Shown piece by piece: positions 44,375 to 52,310 of a stretch of 64,000 nt of DNA. The stretch is from Bacteroidia bacterium (GTDB lineage: Bacteria > Bacteroidota > Bacteroidia > Bacteroidales > UBA932), in assembly GCA_030537315.1 (NCBI GenBank), contig JAUNNZ010000004.1, positions 1 to 64,000 of the forward strand. The letters are read 5' to 3'. How positions within the stretch are numbered: the first letter of the stretch is position 1; each line of letters opens with the position of its first letter. The translations under genes were made by a program, and so were the position numbers. The notes beneath the pieces were generated by a model, which saw only the letters and a program-made list of their open reading frames with translations, did no database searches and was not told where the DNA came from.

Positions 44375-45755
44375 GATTACATTCTCAATGGGTGGTGTCC
44401 ACCCTAATGACAGCAAACTGGCGCGTGAGAAGGCCATCGAGGTCCTCCCATTGCCTCAGACAGTATATGTTTCGATGGCGCAGCACCTCGGCGCTCCGGC
44501 AAAGCCGGTAGTGGAGGTGGGGGCAAGCGTCAAGGTTGGCCAGGTCATTGCCGAACCTGGCGGATTCATTTCCGCGTTCGTGCATTCTCCTGTGTCAGGA
44601 ACCGTCAAGAGCATAGGCCCGCGCAAGGATATCGCAGGCAACAATATGACCCATATCGAGATTGCCGTCGAGGGTGACGAGTGGGACGAGTCAATAGACC
44701 TTTCAAACGACCTTGTTACCGCAATCCCTGACGACAAGGCCGCCATTCTTGACAAGATCAAGGCCTGCGGCGTCGTAGGTCTCGGTGGTGCGACTTTCCC
44801 GACACATGTCAAGCTCAATCCGGCTCCCGGCAAGGTGGCTGAGTGCCTTATCATAAATGGTGCGGAATGCGAGCCTTATCTTACCAGCGACTACCGCATT
44901 CTCGTTGAGCATCCGAAGGAGATAGCAGTAGGTGCAGCCATAATGCAGAAAGTGCTTGGCGGCTGCAAGTGTGTCATCGGTATCGAAGAGAACAAGCCGG
45001 AGGCCATAAAGATCATGAAATCCGCCGTTGCTGAGCTCGGATATTCCGATATTACCGTGGCAACCCTTAAGAAGCGTTATCCGCAGGGCGGTGAAAAGCA
45101 GCTCATTGATGCTGTGATGCACCGTCAGGTCAAGTCAGGCGGTCTGCCGATTGACGTCGGTGCAGTCGTTCAGAACGTTGCAACATCTCTTGCTGTTTAT
45201 GAGGCCGTCCAGAAGAACAAGCCTCTCATCACGAATACCCTCACCATCACAGGCGACTGCCTGCCGGTTGAGAAGCAGCATAATTATCTTTTCCGTATCG
45301 GAATGCCGCTTTCATATATCGCTGAATATGCCGGCGGAGTTCCTGAGGGTGCCGCGAAACTTATCAGCGGCGGCCCGATGATGGGTAAGGCCATCGCAAA
45401 TCTTGACGCAGCTACCGTCAAGGGTTCTTCATCCATCCTCTATCTGTCTGAGGCCGCTACCAAGCGTCACGCCGAAGGCGACTGCATCCGCTGCGGACGC
45501 TGTGCGGATGCCTGCCCTATGGGCCTTGAGCCGTTCCTCCTGAACAGGCTGTACAAGGCAGGGGACATAGAGGGCCTGGAGAAGAATGCGGCTCAGGATT
45601 GCATCGAGTGCGGCTGCTGTCTTTACAGTTGTCCTGCATTCATCCCTCTCCTTGACTACATCCGTCAGGGCAAGGGACAGGTAATGGGTGTCATCCGTGC
45701 ACGCGCTGCAGCGGCAAAGGCGGCTGCTGAAGCTGCGGCGGCAGAAAAAAAGTAA
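44367..45755 (+). CDS. rnfC: Rnf complex subunit C
   Basis: 462 residues. The subunit that exchanges electrons with NAD. Contains a glycine-rich nucleotide/flavin region (GVVGLGGATFPTHVKLN), the NGAECEPYLTSDYR signature, and two [4Fe-4S] motifs CIRCGRCADACP and CIECGCCLYSCP. The C-terminus is Ala-rich (RAAAAKAAAEAAAAEKK). It overlaps rnfB by 8 bp. Confidence 0.97.
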   Translation: MSKITFSMGGVHPNDSKLAREKAIEVLPLPQTVYVSMAQHLGAPAKPVVEVGASVKVGQVIAEPGGFISAFVHSPVSGTVKSIGPRKDIAGNNMTHIEIAVEGDEWDESIDLSNDLVTAIPDDKAAILDKIKACGVVGLGGATFPTHVKLNPAPGKVAECLIINGAECEPYLTSDYRILVEHPKEIAVGAAIMQKVLGGCKCVIGIEENKPEAIKIMKSAVAELGYSDITVATLKKRYPQGGEKQLIDAVMHRQVKSGGLPIDVGAVVQNVATSLAVYEAVQKNKPLITNTLTITGDCLPVEKQHNYLFRIGMPLSYIAEYAGGVPEGAAKLISGGPMMGKAIANLDAATVKGSSSILYLSEAATKRHAEGDCIRCGRCADACPMGLEPFLLNRLYKAGDIEGLEKNAAQDCIECGCCLYSCPAFIPLLDYIRQGKGQVMGVIRARAAAAKAAAEAAAAEKK

Positions 45756-45767
45756 AAAAGTTGAACT

Positions 45768-46733
45768 ATGGATAAATATTTAGTATCACCTAATCCGCAC
45801 ATCCACGCGCCGCGCACCACTTCTTCCCTGATGGGTGACGTCTGCCTGGCTCTGTTGCCTGCGATCGTGGTCTCCGTTCTCTTCTATGGATGGTCGGAGC
45901 TCCTCATCCTCGCTGTCAGCGTGGTTTCCTGCGTGCTTATCGAGTGGTTTATCACCAAGTTTATGCTGAAGAGAGAAGGCGTTTTCTGCGGCAGTGCGGC
46001 AATGGTCACCGGTCTGCTTCTCGCGATGAACCTTCCGTCCACCACGCCATGGTGGATAGTGTTCCTCGGAGCCCTCTTCGCAATCGGAGTCGTAAAGATG
46101 ACCTTTGGCGGACTCGGACAGAATCTGTTCAACCCTGCCATCGCGGGCCGTGTTTTCCTGCTGATTTCTTTCCCTCAGCAGATGACCGACTGGACAGCCG
46201 CACCGGGATTCATCCATTCAACTGATGCCATATCCGGAGCGACCCTTCTCGGCGTTTATGGTGAGGGCGGAATGGAAGCCCTCCAGGCGCTGGGATATCC
46301 TGAGGTGCACAGGATGTTTATGGATATCGGCGGCTCGGCCGGCGAGATTTCGGTGATTGCCCTGCTTGCCGGTTTCGTTTATCTCCTTGTGCGCAAGGTC
46401 ATCAAGCCTTGGATACCGCTCAGCATTTTCGGAACCGTCATAGTCATATCAGGAATATTCTACCTATGTGACCCTTCAACCTTTACCGGTCCTGCATTCA
46501 ACCTGCTTACCGGAGGTTTGATCCTCGGAGCCTGCTTTATGGCGACAGACTATGTCACATCGCCAATGAGCACCCTCGGCGGTATAATATATGGTATAGG
46601 CATAGGCGTCATCGTCATGATGATACGCTACTTCGGCTCGTATCCGGAGGGTATGTCATTCGCAATTCTCATCATGAACTGCGCAGTGCCTCTGCTCAAT
46701 AAGATTCACCAGAAAAAATACGGGAGGGCATAG
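45768..46733 (+). CDS. rnfD: Rnf complex subunit D
   Basis: 321 residues, integral membrane protein with about nine helices. The covalent FMN attachment site is Thr159 in DAISGATLL, matching the (S/T)GAT rule. It forms the ion-translocating core with RnfA, E and G. Confidence 0.97.
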   Translation: MDKYLVSPNPHIHAPRTTSSLMGDVCLALLPAIVVSVLFYGWSELLILAVSVVSCVLIEWFITKFMLKREGVFCGSAAMVTGLLLAMNLPSTTPWWIVFLGALFAIGVVKMTFGGLGQNLFNPAIAGRVFLLISFPQQMTDWTAAPGFIHSTDAISGATLLGVYGEGGMEALQALGYPEVHRMFMDIGGSAGEISVIALLAGFVYLLVRKVIKPWIPLSIFGTVIVISGIFYLCDPSTFTGPAFNLLTGGLILGACFMATDYVTSPMSTLGGIIYGIGIGVIVMMIRYFGSYPEGMSFAILIMNCAVPLLNKIHQKKYGRA

Positions 46734-46735
46734 AT

Positions 46736-47302
46736 ATGGCAGCTAAATCTACACTTTTGAACATGGTCCTCTGCCTGTCGGTGGTCTGCCTTATCTGCTC
46801 GGCACTTCTTGCGGGGACATATGCAATGACCAAGGAGCCGATCGATGCGGCTCAGGTCGAGAAGACCAACAAGACCATCGCGATGGTTCTTCCTGCATTC
46901 GAAGGCGACGCAGTCGCTTCATCGATCGAGGTTGGCGGAGTCAACTACAATTACTATCAGGCTCCCGGCGCAGGCTATGCCATCATCTCACAGGTCTCCG
47001 GTTTCGGCGGCCCTCTGAGCGTTATGGTCGGCGTGAACTCCGAAGGCATCGTACACAACACAAAGGTCCTCTCGCACAGCGAGACCCCGGGTCTTGGCGC
47101 AAAGTGTCAGACTGATACCAAGTTCCTCGGCCAGTTCCAGAACTGGGATCCGGCGTCCAGAAAACTTGCAGTCAAGAAGGACGGGGGTGATGTGGATGCC
47201 ATCACAGCATCGACGATCACTTCGCGCGCCTACACACTTGCAATCGCGAATGCGGTTGAGGTTTACAATAAAATAGTGGAAGGAGGACAGACAAATGAGT
47301 AA
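46736..47302 (+). CDS. rnfG: Rnf complex subunit G
   Basis: 188 residues: one N-terminal membrane helix (VLCLSVVCLICSALLAGTYA) and a periplasmic FMN domain with GPLSVMVGVN and HSETPGLGAKC. The attachment motif reads DAITASTITSRA, with Thr160 as the likely FMN carrier; most homologues have SGAT here, so Ala-Ser replaces Gly-Ala. It overlaps rnfE by 8 bp. Confidence 0.95.
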   Translation: MAAKSTLLNMVLCLSVVCLICSALLAGTYAMTKEPIDAAQVEKTNKTIAMVLPAFEGDAVASSIEVGGVNYNYYQAPGAGYAIISQVSGFGGPLSVMVGVNSEGIVHNTKVLSHSETPGLGAKCQTDTKFLGQFQNWDPASRKLAVKKDGGDVDAITASTITSRAYTLAIANAVEVYNKIVEGGQTNE

Positions 47303-47879
47303 GCTTTCCCTGATCACCAAGGGTTTCATCAAGGACAACCCTACGTTCGTGCTCGTGCTGGGTATGTGCCCTACACTTGCAACCACAACTTCTGCAATGA
47401 ACGGTCTTGAGATGGGTCTTGCGACAATGTTCGTGCTCATCCTCTCAAATATCTTCATCTCCCTCATCGCTCCGGTGGTTCCGGACAAGGTGCGCATCCC
47501 GGTTTACATCGTGGTCATCGCTACCTTCGTAACAGTGCTCCAGCTTGCGATGCAGGCATTCGTGCCTGACGTTTACGAGACCCTCGGCCTCTTCATTCCG
47601 CTTATCGTCGTGAACTGCATCGTCCTCGGACGCGCAGAGGCATTCGCCAACAAGAACAGTGTTGTCGATTCTGCACTGGACGGCATCGGGATAGGCCTCG
47701 GCTTTACTCTCTCGCTTACCGTTATCGGCATAGTCCGCGAGATACTCGGCTCCGGCTCCGTCTTCGGGTGGAAGTTCATCGCCGGCGACGGTATCCTTGC
47801 TTTCGTTATGGCTCCGGGCGCATTCCTTGTGCTGGGCTATCTTATGGTATTGTTCAATAAATTCTTAGCCAAGAAGTAA
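47295..47879 (+). CDS. rnfE: Rnf complex subunit E
   Basis: 194 residues, six membrane helices. Contains GMCPTLATTTSAMNGLEMG and VNCIVLGRAEAFANKN, signature segments of RnfE/NqrD. One of the two homologous, inversely oriented core subunits that hold a buried iron-sulfur site with RnfA. Confidence 0.96.
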   Translation: MSKLSLITKGFIKDNPTFVLVLGMCPTLATTTSAMNGLEMGLATMFVLILSNIFISLIAPVVPDKVRIPVYIVVIATFVTVLQLAMQAFVPDVYETLGLFIPLIVVNCIVLGRAEAFANKNSVVDSALDGIGIGLGFTLSLTVIGIVREILGSGSVFGWKFIAGDGILAFVMAPGAFLVLGYLMVLFNKFLAKK

Positions 47880-47881
47880 TT

Positions 47882-48481
47882 ATGGAATTCCTGCTTATCA
47901 TCGTCTCAGCGATATTCGTAAACAATATCCTGCTCGCTCAGTTCCTCGGCATCTGTCCGTTCCTTGGCGTTTCCAACAAGCTCTCAACCGCGACGGGTAT
48001 GTCCGGAGCCGTATGCTTCGTCATCACCCTTGCGACTGTAGTTACATATCTCATCAACCAGTATCTCCTCGTGCCTTTCAAGCTTGAGTTCCTCCAGACA
48101 ATCGCCTTCATCCTCGTGATTGCGGCCCTTGTCCAGATGGTTGAGATCGTGCTTAAGAAGATCAGCCCGAGCCTTTATCAGGCCCTCGGCATCTTCCTTC
48201 CTCTGATCACCACCAACTGCGCGGTTCTCGGCGTTGCCCTGACCGTCGTCACCAAGGAATTCACCTTCGGCGGCGAGGCCCATATGCTCAATCTCGGAGA
48301 GGCTACGGTTTATGCTTTTGCAACCGCTCTCGGTTATGGCCTTGCGATGATTCTCTTCGCCGGTCTGCGTGAGCACCTTGCAATGAACAATGTCCCGAAG
48401 TCCTTCCGCGGCCTGCCTATCGCGCTGATAACCGTCAGCATTATGGCGATGGCTTTCCTCGGATTTTCCGGAATCGTATAA
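47882..48481 (+). CDS. rnfA: Rnf complex subunit A
   Basis: 199 residues, six membrane helices. Contains NNILLAQFLGICPFLGVSNK and TTNCAVLGVAL, signature segments of RnfA/NqrE with the conserved Cys pair. Last gene of the rseC-rnfBCDGEA operon; a clear hairpin terminator follows. Confidence 0.97.
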   Translation: MEFLLIIVSAIFVNNILLAQFLGICPFLGVSNKLSTATGMSGAVCFVITLATVVTYLINQYLLVPFKLEFLQTIAFILVIAALVQMVEIVLKKISPSLYQALGIFLPLITTNCAVLGVALTVVTKEFTFGGEAHMLNLGEATVYAFATALGYGLAMILFAGLREHLAMNNVPKSFRGLPIALITVSIMAMAFLGFSGIV

Positions 48482-48499
48482 TAGAAGGAAACACTTGAT

Positions 48500-48535
48500 G
48501 AAAAGCCTCCCCTCAATTCTGAGGAGAGGCTTTTC
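48500..48535. terminator. Hairpin terminator between rnfA and the convergent gene
   Basis: GAAAAGCCTCCCCTC (48500-48514) pairs with GAGGAGAGGCTTTTC (48521-48535) with one mismatch around a six-base loop. The flanking A and T runs allow it to act in both directions, serving the convergent minus-strand gene as well. Confidence 0.8.
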
Positions 48536-48552
48536 ACGTATATGTCAGAATA

Positions 48553-49380
48553 TTATTTTTGGAATTTCTTCACTTCTTCCCTGGCCTTCTGGATGGCATC
48601 AAAAATGCTGTTGGCGGCATTTTCGATATCCTTGGTATTCTGTGTCTGGGACTTGCCTGTACTAAGGCCCATAAAGCCTCCGCTTTCCTGTAAATCGACA
48701 ATCTCGTATCCTTCAGGAAGCTCGAAAACGCTTGCAGGCTGATGACCGATGGATATGCCGTGGTATTCAGTCTTTGGCATATCGCCCTCAAGGATGATAC
48801 CTGTCTCGCAATCAATAACTTTATAGGTCGTGTTTGTCTCGGAACCCAAACCGAAGTTTAATGTCGATGATAGCTCAATGGCTTGGGATACGGCGACACG
48901 GCCTTTGTAATTGATTATATCGGATGACGCTACAACGGCCTTTTTGTCCGAGATGACATCTGCACCTAGAAGTCCGTTCCTTGTGGCGGCATCAGACCCC
49001 AGCTGGCCAACCGGAGTCTTGATGAATTTCTTCTGTGGGCCGAAACTCATATAACAGATTCCGTCAATGATATAACTTATGCTCGGTTCCTTGCCGGGAG
49101 CCTGGGTCATTGTGTATCTGTTCCCGGTACCGGCATCCCAATATGTCTCACCCCTGGTAATGCCCAGATCGTTTTCAATATATATGAGCGCGTGATATGA
49201 AAATAACGGTTCTGAGGGGCAGCTTGAAAAAGGCAGGCCCTCCTCCTCATCTTCAGGATAGTTTTCAGGCAGTCCGGTCAGCCTTTCTGTCTGATCATAT
49301 ATATTTTCTGACTGAGCATATAAGGTTGTGCTGACAACGAGCAGAATGACGGCAAGCACCAGTTCATATACTCTTTTCAT
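48553..49380 (-). CDS. Secreted protein of unknown function
   Basis: 275 residues with a signal peptide ending near TTLYAQ. The mature part has an acidic N-terminal region (NYPEDEEEG), a beta-rich middle with GETYWDAGTGNRYTM and SYIIDGICYMSF, and a helical, basic C-terminus (AIQKAREEVKKFQK). The pattern loosely recalls Bacteroidota proteins of the DUF4412 kind, but I do not assign it. It lies 3 bp after the zinc-ribbon OmpA-type gene, so the two are co-transcribed and may act together at the envelope. Confidence 0.7.
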   Translation of the reverse strand: MKRVYELVLAVILLVVSTTLYAQSENIYDQTERLTGLPENYPEDEEEGLPFSSCPSEPLFSYHALIYIENDLGITRGETYWDAGTGNRYTMTQAPGKEPSISYIIDGICYMSFGPQKKFIKTPVGQLGSDAATRNGLLGADVISDKKAVVASSDIINYKGRVAVSQAIELSSTLNFGLGSETNTTYKVIDCETGIILEGDMPKTEYHGISIGHQPASVFELPEGYEIVDLQESGGFMGLSTGKSQTQNTKDIENAANSIFDAIQKAREEVKKFQK

Positions 49381-49383
49381 ATG

Positions 49384-50799
49384 CTATTTCTTAATGAATT
49401 CTACACGGCGGTTCTTTGCACGGCCTTCTTCGGTCTTGTTGTCTGCTACAGGTTCGTGGCTTCCCTTGCCTACTGCGCGGAGGTTCCACTCATCGACACC
49501 AAGTTTTACCAGTTCGGCGACGATGGTTTCGGCGCGCTGCTGGCTGAGTGGGTCATTGACCTTGTCGGAGCCCTGGTTGTCGCAGTGGCCCTGTACCTCG
49601 AAGCGTACTGAAGGATTCTTCTTCATATAGTCTGCAACAGCCTGGATATCAGTCATTGATTCCGGCTTGAGAGTGGCCTTGCCTGTTTCGAAGAGAATGT
49701 TGTTGGTCACGAACTTGCCGGTTTCCTGCATTGATTTCTCCACTGCTGTAAGATCGGAAGCATTACGTGCATAGAGTTCGACTGCTCCCGCGCCCAGACG
49801 GACATTGGATATGCAGCAGTAAGGATAATCGTGGCTGTTTACATATTCGAACTTGAAACATTTCGGAGCCTCCATGTTCGGGATATTGACTACACGTACA
49901 TCGTTGACATAGAATTTGAAAGCACGTTCGTTGAATGAAATGGCAAAATGGTTCCAACCGCCGGCCTTGATATTCGTTTTTGAATCCACTGCACTTCCTT
50001 CGGTTACTCCCCTTTTTCCTGCTTTCTCACAGTACCAGTTGACGAGACTTCCGCCATCCGGAACATAAGAAATAGTAACCGTACTGCGTGCATCTGGAGA
50101 ATCGAGGAAAATATTGAAGCCATAAATTTCACCAGGGCAATTCCTGGCCATATACATATCCCATTCGAGAGTGAATACATCCGGAAGATAGTTTTCCGGG
50201 TCCTTGTCAATCAGAGGGTAAATCATAGCCTCACCATCAAATTTAGGGACGATGCGGTCACCGACTACCGCAATCTGGACATCGCCGTAATCGATCTCCC
50301 ATTTGCTCGGAAATTCCCCTGTGCGTTCGTTTGTGAAATTGTCCTCAAACAAGACAACGGAGCCCTGAACGAAATCACTCTTGGAAGTGGTGATAGAGGC
50401 ATTGGGTGTTGATGCAGCGGCTGATGCAGCAGACGATGCAGGTGCTGATGCAGCTTGACTGCCGGGCTTCTTTGCGCCGCAGCTTTCGCAGAAGTTGCCG
50501 GTGTTACCGGTTGCTCCGCATTCAGGGCAGGTCCAGCCACCTGATCTGGCAGTCTGCTGGCTCTGCTGGATTTGCTGGCTCTGCTGGTTGTCCTCGGGAT
50601 CGTTGTCATTATTGTCATCGTTGGTGAACAACCCTTCTACTGCATCGAATGCTCTGTCAACGGCTCTGTCTGCTGCTGATTCTGTTCTGGATGCTGCTCT
50701 GTCGAGTGCTCTCTGCCCGAGTTTTTCAAGGAAGCCCTGTGCATTTGCGCTTGAGCATATCAGTGCAAGCGCCGCGACGATAGTAAGTACTTTTTTCAT
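49384..50799 (-). CDS. Secreted OmpA-family protein with zinc ribbon and LamG-like domain
   Basis: 471 residues. A signal peptide (to about SANAQ, 21) precedes an Ala/Arg-rich helix and a Gln/Asn/Asp-rich linker. A zinc-ribbon motif, WTCPECGATGNTGNFCESCG (about 94-113), is followed by an Ala/Ser linker. Residues about 145-335 look like a concanavalin-like (LamG-type) beta-sandwich (GSVVLFEDNFTNERTG, GGWNHFAISFNERAFKFYVN). The C-terminal OmpA domain (about 360-471) keeps FEVQGHCDNQG, PLSQQRAETIV and EGRAKNRRVEF, so peptidoglycan binding is likely. Zinc ribbons are usually cytoplasmic, making their presence in an exported protein odd. Forms an operon with the unknown secreted protein downstream. 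Confidence 0.88.
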   Translation of the reverse strand: MKKVLTIVAALALICSSANAQGFLEKLGQRALDRAASRTESAADRAVDRAFDAVEGLFTNDDNNDNDPEDNQQSQQIQQSQQTARSGGWTCPECGATGNTGNFCESCGAKKPGSQAASAPASSAASAAASTPNASITTSKSDFVQGSVVLFEDNFTNERTGEFPSKWEIDYGDVQIAVVGDRIVPKFDGEAMIYPLIDKDPENYLPDVFTLEWDMYMARNCPGEIYGFNIFLDSPDARSTVTISYVPDGGSLVNWYCEKAGKRGVTEGSAVDSKTNIKAGGWNHFAISFNERAFKFYVNDVRVVNIPNMEAPKCFKFEYVNSHDYPYCCISNVRLGAGAVELYARNASDLTAVEKSMQETGKFVTNNILFETGKATLKPESMTDIQAVADYMKKNPSVRFEVQGHCDNQGSDKVNDPLSQQRAETIVAELVKLGVDEWNLRAVGKGSHEPVADNKTEEGRAKNRRVEFIKK

Positions 50800-50854
50800 A
50801 CAGCTATTGGTTTTTAGTTCGGGATATGTATTCCCGAATGCATTTTCAGATTTA

Positions 50855-50862
50855 CAAATCTA
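50855..50862 (-). promoter_or_regulatory. -7 box (TAGATTTG) for the zinc-ribbon OmpA-type gene
   Basis: Minus-strand TAnnTTTG match 55 nt upstream of the ATG at 50799, in the divergent region shared with the LuxR-type regulator. Confidence 0.45.
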
Positions 50863-50898
50863 ACGGACACGTCGCAGAAATGCACCCCCCGTTCGGGT

Positions 50899-50923
50899 GG
50901 GTGGCGGCCTCTGAACGCCACCC
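50899..50923. other. GC-rich hairpin in a divergent promoter region
   Basis: GGGTGGCG (50899-50906) pairs perfectly with CGCCACCC (50916-50923); further CACCC/GGGTG copies flank it (50883-50900 and 50919-50932). No U-tract follows. It lies between two divergent -7 boxes and might be a binding site or an attenuating structure. Function is unknown. Confidence 0.45.
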
Positions 50924-50949
50924 ATACGGGTGCTTTGGCATATTATCTT

Positions 50950-50957
50950 TATATTTG
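50950..50957 (+). promoter_or_regulatory. -7 box (TATATTTG) for the TPR-LuxR regulator
   Basis: Exact TAnnTTTG match 4 nt before the ATG at 50962, predicting a leaderless mRNA. Confidence 0.6.
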
Positions 50958-50961
50958 TGAT

Positions 50962-52182
50962 ATGAGAAAGTTGCTTTTGTTCCTTCTTGCTTCCGTTTGT
51001 ATAAGCATTCGGACTTACGCCTATTCCGACCACCGTTTCCATAACGTTGATTCTCTTGAAACCGTCATGGCCGGATGGACCGCCGCAGACATTGCCGCTG
51101 CTGGCGAAACTGAACTGAAAAGTGTTGCGAACGATCTTGATGACCTGATGTACGGTTTCGTGAATACCAATTCGGTTAAGTGCGAGTACTATGCGCGTAT
51201 GCTTCTGGGCATTTCGCAACGTATGGACTGGTATGAATCCGTGCAGAGTGCCTCCAAGGTCATCGGACAGATTTTCTGGGCAAAAGAAAAGTATGACAGC
51301 GCCGCGTTCTATTACGGGCTTGCCATGGACTCCATAGAAAAAATGACACTGATAGAGGATGGCGCGGATGGATTTGATACATACACCCAGAGGGACAAGG
51401 ATGACGCATTGTCGCTGATGTACGGTACGCTTGGCAATTTGTACAGCATCCAGGACAGCACTGAACTGGCGATGGAGTATTACTCGAAGGCGGGGGCGTT
51501 GTTCGACAAATACGGGTGGGATAGCAGCAATTCCGTGCTGTATGGCAATATGGGAACGACGATGCGTGAAGCGGGCAGATTCAAGGAGGCGAAAGAATAT
51601 GCTCTCAGGAGTCTGGAATATGCAAAACTTGCCGGGGATTCCCTGTTGGTGGCCGGTTCCTGCAAGGGATTGGGCGGCCTTTATCTGGAGGCCGGCAAGA
51701 CCAACAAGGCAATCCGTTTTCTGAATGAAGCAAACAAGTATTTTGCTGATCACGAAGACGAAGAACTCCTTAATAGGATTGAAAGCCTGGATTATACCCA
51801 ACAGGTATTGGAACTTCAAAAGAAACGGATGCTGGCCATCATCTCGCTCCTGGTGGCCGTGCTCGTGCTGGGCGGCGCCATTATCCACTCGCAGAAAAGG
51901 CTGAAACAGACGGCTCGGGAGAATTCGGAATTTTCAGAGGTTCTGGAGGAGACCATAGATGCCATCAGACCTGTCCGGGCAGGGAACGAACCTGTTCTGA
52001 AACCACGGGAAAAAGAAATCGTGGACCTTATTTCCAAAGGCTACACGAACGCTGACGTCGCCTCCGCCCTTGGCCTCAGCCAGGAAACTATAAAGTGGTA
52101 CAAGAAAAAGCTCTTCGCAACTTTCGGCGCCTCGAATTCTGCTGAACTGGTCAGAATCGTCACGGACAGAAAACTGTTCTGA
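50962..52182 (+). CDS. Membrane-spanning regulator: periplasmic TPR, TM helix, LuxR-type HTH
   Basis: 406 residues from the ATG at 50962. A signal-like N-terminus (LLLFLLASVCISIRTYAYS) leads to a helical TPR-type region (about 30-285) with repeats such as SLMYGTLGNLYSIQDSTELAMEYYSKAGALF (shown split: SLMYGTLGNLYSIQD, ELAMEYYSKAGAL). One membrane helix (MLAIISLLVAVLVLGGAII, about 290-308) is followed by a short coil and a LuxR/GerE DNA-binding domain (LKPREKEIVDLISKGYTNAD, QETIKWYKKKLF, about 343-400). It would sense something in the periplasm and act on DNA at the membrane without a kinase. Targets are unknown; the divergent OmpA-type operon is the obvious candidate. Confidence 0.85.
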   Translation: MRKLLLFLLASVCISIRTYAYSDHRFHNVDSLETVMAGWTAADIAAAGETELKSVANDLDDLMYGFVNTNSVKCEYYARMLLGISQRMDWYESVQSASKVIGQIFWAKEKYDSAAFYYGLAMDSIEKMTLIEDGADGFDTYTQRDKDDALSLMYGTLGNLYSIQDSTELAMEYYSKAGALFDKYGWDSSNSVLYGNMGTTMREAGRFKEAKEYALRSLEYAKLAGDSLLVAGSCKGLGGLYLEAGKTNKAIRFLNEANKYFADHEDEELLNRIESLDYTQQVLELQKKRMLAIISLLVAVLVLGGAIIHSQKRLKQTARENSEFSEVLEETIDAIRPVRAGNEPVLKPREKEIVDLISKGYTNADVASALGLSQETIKWYKKKLFATFGASNSAELVRIVTDRKLF

Positions 52183-52300
52183 CAAGTATCGTCTTTTATC
52201 AAGCCGAAGTGAATCTTCATCATAAAAGATTTTGGCACCGGGGTCGTGTCATTTGCGACTTTTTTCGTATATTGGTCGTCGGTTAGTTAGTTTACATATA

Positions 52301-52305
52301 AGGAG
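52301..52305 (+). promoter_or_regulatory. Shine-Dalgarno site of the glutamine synthetase gene
   Basis: AGGAG, 5 nt before the ATG at 52311. A near-match -7 box (TATATTGG at about 52268-52275) lies further upstream. Confidence 0.5.
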
Positions 52306-52310
52306 ATCGA

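Noticed and set aside
52183..52310. Possible riboswitch before the glutamine synthetase gene
   Set aside because: Only short imperfect pairings are visible (around GTGAATCTTCATC); no known riboswitch core is recognisable.
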